From Phocaeicola plebeius DSM 17135 (lineage in GTDB: Bacteria; Bacteroidota; Bacteroidia; Bacteroidales; Bacteroidaceae), in the NCBI RefSeq assembly GCF_000187895.1, contig NZ_DS990133.1, forward strand, positions 310,001-374,000: DNA of 64,000 nt, written 5' to 3'. This document shows positions 61,471 to 64,000 of this stretch, piece by piece (positions within the stretch are counted from its first letter, which is position 1; each line of letters opens with the position of its first letter). The notes below the pieces were generated by a model that was given only the letters and a program-made list of their open reading frames with translations, did no database searches and was not told the DNA's origin. A program made the translations under genes and the position numbers.

Positions 61471-62190
61471 ATGATACACTTAAAAAACGTTCACAAAACC
61501 TATTACAACGGCACCCCCCTTCATGTACTTAAAGGTATTGACCTCCACATAGGAAAAGGGGAATTTGTTTCCATTATGGGAGCTTCCGGCTCCGGAAAAT
61601 CTACCTTGTTGAATATTCTAGGTATTCTGGACAACTATGATTCAGGAGAATATTATCTGAACAATGTACTGATTCGCGACCTGAGTGAAAGCAAAGCAGC
61701 CGAATACCGTAACCGTATGATTGGTTTTATTTTCCAGTCATTCAACCTTATTTCTTTCAAGAATGCGATGGAGAATGTAGCTCTTCCCCTGTTTTATCAA
61801 GGGGTAAGCCGGAAAAAACGTAATCTGCTGGCTATGGAATACCTCGATAAGCTGGGATTAAAAGAATGGGCTCACCATCTTCCGAATGAAATGTCGGGCG
61901 GACAAAAACAGCGTGTAGCTATTGCACGAGCATTAATATCAAAACCTGAAATTATTCTGGCAGACGAACCGACCGGAGCGTTGGATAGTAAGACATCGGT
62001 GGAAGTCATGCAGATTCTAAAGGAACTGCATGAAAAAGAAGGGCTGACCATCGTAGTAGTAACCCACGAAAGCGGAGTTGCCAACCAGACCGATAAAATC
62101 ATCCATATCAAAGACGGACTGATAGAGCGCATAGAAGACAACATTGACCACAATGCATCTCCATTTGGCAAAAACGGATTCATGAAATAA
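61471..62190 (+). CDS. ABC transporter ATPase (MacB/LolD type)
   Basis: 239 residues. Walker A GASGSGKSTLLN, Q-loop FIFQSFNLI, signature MSGGQKQRVAIARAL, Walker B IILADEPTGALDSK, H-loop VVTHE. This is the group that works with FtsX-type permeases (macrolide/lipoprotein export, MacB, LolCDE). Two permease genes follow (10 and 2 bases apart). Confidence 0.95.
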   Translation: MIHLKNVHKTYYNGTPLHVLKGIDLHIGKGEFVSIMGASGSGKSTLLNILGILDNYDSGEYYLNNVLIRDLSESKAAEYRNRMIGFIFQSFNLISFKNAMENVALPLFYQGVSRKKRNLLAMEYLDKLGLKEWAHHLPNEMSGGQKQRVAIARALISKPEIILADEPTGALDSKTSVEVMQILKELHEKEGLTIVVVTHESGVANQTDKIIHIKDGLIERIEDNIDHNASPFGKNGFMK

Positions 62191-62200
62191 AACACTAACC

Positions 62201-63451
62201 ATGACAGAATTAATACAAGAAATCTACGGAACCATCATGCGCAACAAACTGCGCACCTTGCTGACCGGTTTTTCCGTAGCATGGGGCATTTTCATGCTAA
62301 TTGTATTATTGGGAGCCGGAAACGGTCTCATTCATGCTTTTGAAAACCAGTCGAAGGGCATGATTATGAACTCCATGAAAATCTATCCAGGCACGACCTC
62401 ACAACCTTACAAAGGTATGAAAGAGGGCCGCAGCATTTACCTGAAAGAAAGTGACCGCGAACTTACTGCTACATCATTTCCAGATCACATCATTCACACC
62501 GGTGCGACCGTCAGTAAAGGAGATGTCATTCTTACTTACGGAAAAGAAGCTGTCAGTATCGGAATCAACGGAGTCTTTCCTAATTATCCTTCACTTGAAG
62601 CTATCAAAATTAAAGAAGGACGCTTCGTTAACGCACGCGACATGGAGGAGCGACGAAAGATCATCGTACTACATGAAAAAACGGTAAAGAATCTTTTTCC
62701 TCACACTTCTCCTATCGGAAAGTACCTTAATGCGCAAGGCGTACCTTATCAGGTGGTAGGCATCTACACTGACCAGAATAGTTTTTCTCCTTCTGCTCTC
62801 GTTCCGTTCACTACCCTGCAAACCATCTATCAAAAAGGCGACAGCATAGACAACATCACGTTTACGACCAAAGGCCTGACTAATGAAGCGACCAACGAAC
62901 AGTTTGAAGCGGAATACCGACAGGCTTTAGGACTGAAGAAACAATTCTCGCCTACCGATGAAGGAGCCATCTGGATATGGAACCGGTTTACGCAATATCT
63001 TCAACAACAGACGGCTACCCAAATCCTGCATACTGCCATCTGGGTAATCGGAATCTTTACCCTGCTCAGCGGTATCGTAGGAGTGAGCAACATCATGCTG
63101 ATTACCGTCCGCGAACGCACACACGAGTTTGGCATCCGCAAAGCCTTGGGAGCCAAACCCGCTTCCATCCTCTGGCTGATTATCTCGGAAAGTGTGACCA
63201 TCACGACTTTCTTCGGCTACATCGGCATGGTGGCAGGCATTGCCGTGACGGAATACATGAATCAAGTGGCAGGCAAACAGACCATGGACATGGGTGTATT
63301 TTCGATGACCTTTTTCGAAAACCCAACAGTAGACTTATCCATCGCCATAGAGGCTACCTTGACATTAGTTATCGCCGGTACACTGGCCGGACTCTTCCCG
63401 GCAAGAAAAGCAGCCAGAATCCGACCTATTGAAGCACTTAGAGCAGATTAA
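62201..63451 (+). CDS. MacB-type ABC permease
   Basis: 416 residues. N-terminal TM segment (about 17-42), large periplasmic MacB_PCD domain (about 45-265), and three C-terminal FtsX TM segments (about 285-305, 335-360, 380-405) ending AARIRPIEALRAD, typical. It forms one half of the transporter with the next gene. No adaptor or TolC gene is seen before the window ends. Confidence 0.93.
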   Translation: MTELIQEIYGTIMRNKLRTLLTGFSVAWGIFMLIVLLGAGNGLIHAFENQSKGMIMNSMKIYPGTTSQPYKGMKEGRSIYLKESDRELTATSFPDHIIHTGATVSKGDVILTYGKEAVSIGINGVFPNYPSLEAIKIKEGRFVNARDMEERRKIIVLHEKTVKNLFPHTSPIGKYLNAQGVPYQVVGIYTDQNSFSPSALVPFTTLQTIYQKGDSIDNITFTTKGLTNEATNEQFEAEYRQALGLKKQFSPTDEGAIWIWNRFTQYLQQQTATQILHTAIWVIGIFTLLSGIVGVSNIMLITVRERTHEFGIRKALGAKPASILWLIISESVTITTFFGYIGMVAGIAVTEYMNQVAGKQTMDMGVFSMTFFENPTVDLSIAIEATLTLVIAGTLAGLFPARKAARIRPIEALRAD

Positions 63452-63453
63452 TC

Positions 63454-64000
63454 ATGAGACGATTTGATTTAGATACATGGGAAGAAATTCTTCTCACTAT
63501 CACCCGCAACAAAACCAGAAGCTTTCTGACTGCCTTCGGTATTTTCTGGGGAATATTCATGCTGATTTCCCTGATGGGAGGTGCCAAAGGATTACAACAA
63601 ATGCTTTCCCGACAGTTTGAAGGCTTCGCTACCAATTCCGGCTTTTTAGGTACAAACAAGACAAGCAAGGCCTACAAAGGTTTTCAACAAGGCAGATACT
63701 GGGACTTGGAAAACAAGGATGTGGAACGTGTGAGAAAACAGGTCAGTGAACTGGAAACCGTGACCGCCACCCTCGCCAAATGGGGTATCAATGCCATTTA
63801 TAACGAAAATAAAATCTCAGGTACGCTGAAAGGACTTTATCCGGAATACCAGAAAATAGAAGAACCGAACATCGTGTTCGGACGGTTCATCAACGACGTT
63901 GACATACGCGACCAGCGAAAAGTCTGTGTGATTGGAAAGCGTATTTACGAGACCTTGTTCCCGGGAGGAGAAGACCCTTGCGGAAAGTTTATTGAAGTCA
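63454..64000 (+). CDS. MacB-type ABC permease, 5' part only
   Basis: Incomplete at the window end; 182 residues are visible. It starts MRRFDLDTWEEILLTITRNKTRSF, two bases after the stop of the previous gene, and has the same N-terminal TM plus PCD plan. It is the second permease of the pair and would make a heterodimer with its neighbour. Confidence 0.88.
   Translation, partial: MRRFDLDTWEEILLTITRNKTRSFLTAFGIFWGIFMLISLMGGAKGLQQMLSRQFEGFATNSGFLGTNKTSKAYKGFQQGRYWDLENKDVERVRKQVSELETVTATLAKWGINAIYNENKISGTLKGLYPEYQKIEEPNIVFGRFINDVDIRDQRKVCVIGKRIYETLFPGGEDPCGKFIEV

Overview
The window looks like chromosomal DNA of a gut-type Bacteroidales species (Bacteroides/Phocaeicola-like). The evidence is the RprX/RprY two-component pair, NigD-like, DUF4827, DUF4861, GldB-like and fimbrillin-like proteins, a sodium-pump methylmalonyl-CoA decarboxylase operon, a degenerate EF-G paralogue, and more than twenty promoters with the Bacteroidota -7 box TAnnTTTG in place of a -10 TATAAT. 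No rRNA, tRNA, CRISPR array, prophage or conjugative element was seen. The one clear mobile element is an IS150-type (IS3 family) insertion.

Layout. 1-3510 (+): end of an OmpA-C-like gene, then a large exported TPR/CARDB-like/caspase protein. 3511-3965: convergent gap with two terminators and four 22-bp tandem repeats. 3966-8542 (-): methylmalonyl-CoA epimerase and the decarboxylase subunits (propionate branch). 8708-9676 (-): GNAT/FemAB-like transferase. 9752-12560 (+): nitroreductase, small membrane protein, DUF2520 protein, KdsC-like phosphatase and Maf. 12557-14892 (-): glycosyltransferase and MtaB. 15196-15396 (+): very small repeat-rich lipoprotein. 15744-16831 (-): rpsF-rpsR-rplI. 17037-17850 (+): MarR regulator and a 58-residue membrane protein. 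17925-20177 (-): rprX-rprY. 20443-22602 (-): EF-G paralogue. 22821-24189 (+): hemW and a 52-residue peptide. 24312-30231 (-): glmM, DUF4827 lipoprotein, NrnA-like phosphoesterase, rpe-comEC. 30304-32142 (-): ECF sigma factor with an anti-sigma/beta-barrel fusion protein.

32296-34473 (+): a NigD-like gene interrupted by the IS at 32946-34400. Removing the IS and one copy of a TTT target duplication restores a 239-residue frame. 34489-37854 (-): fmt, ClC channel, tsaC. 37979-39085 (+): dinB, followed by a second 22-bp tandem array (five copies) and a terminator. 39337-41212 (-): mrp and trmB. 41346-45451 (+): fimbrillin/GLUG-like lipoprotein, coiled-coil membrane protein, S41 peptidase. 45589-50526 (+): TolC, HlyD and two ABC-2 permeases with no ATPase. 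50655-54191 (+): unusual TonB-domain protein and dipeptidyl peptidase IV. 54269-56162 (+): lipA and a membrane protein. 56166-58746 (-): RsmI-type methyltransferase, GldB-like lipoprotein, fabI. 59065-60288 (+): DUF4861 protein behind a leader with a 13-bp hairpin. 60348-61322 (-): ROK kinase. 61471-64000 (+): MacB-type ABC exporter, running off the end.

Most of the window is housekeeping. The points most worth a second look are: the caspase protein; the two unrelated 22-bp arrays, both between convergent genes; the lamin-tail fusion on the decarboxylase gamma subunit; the G-domain-degenerate EF-G; the IS-disrupted NigD gene next to an ECF operon that shares a large inverted repeat; the TonB protein with a long tail; and the DUF4861 leader hairpin. 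Promoter boxes were used to correct several start codons. No complete novel defence or mobile system was recognised.
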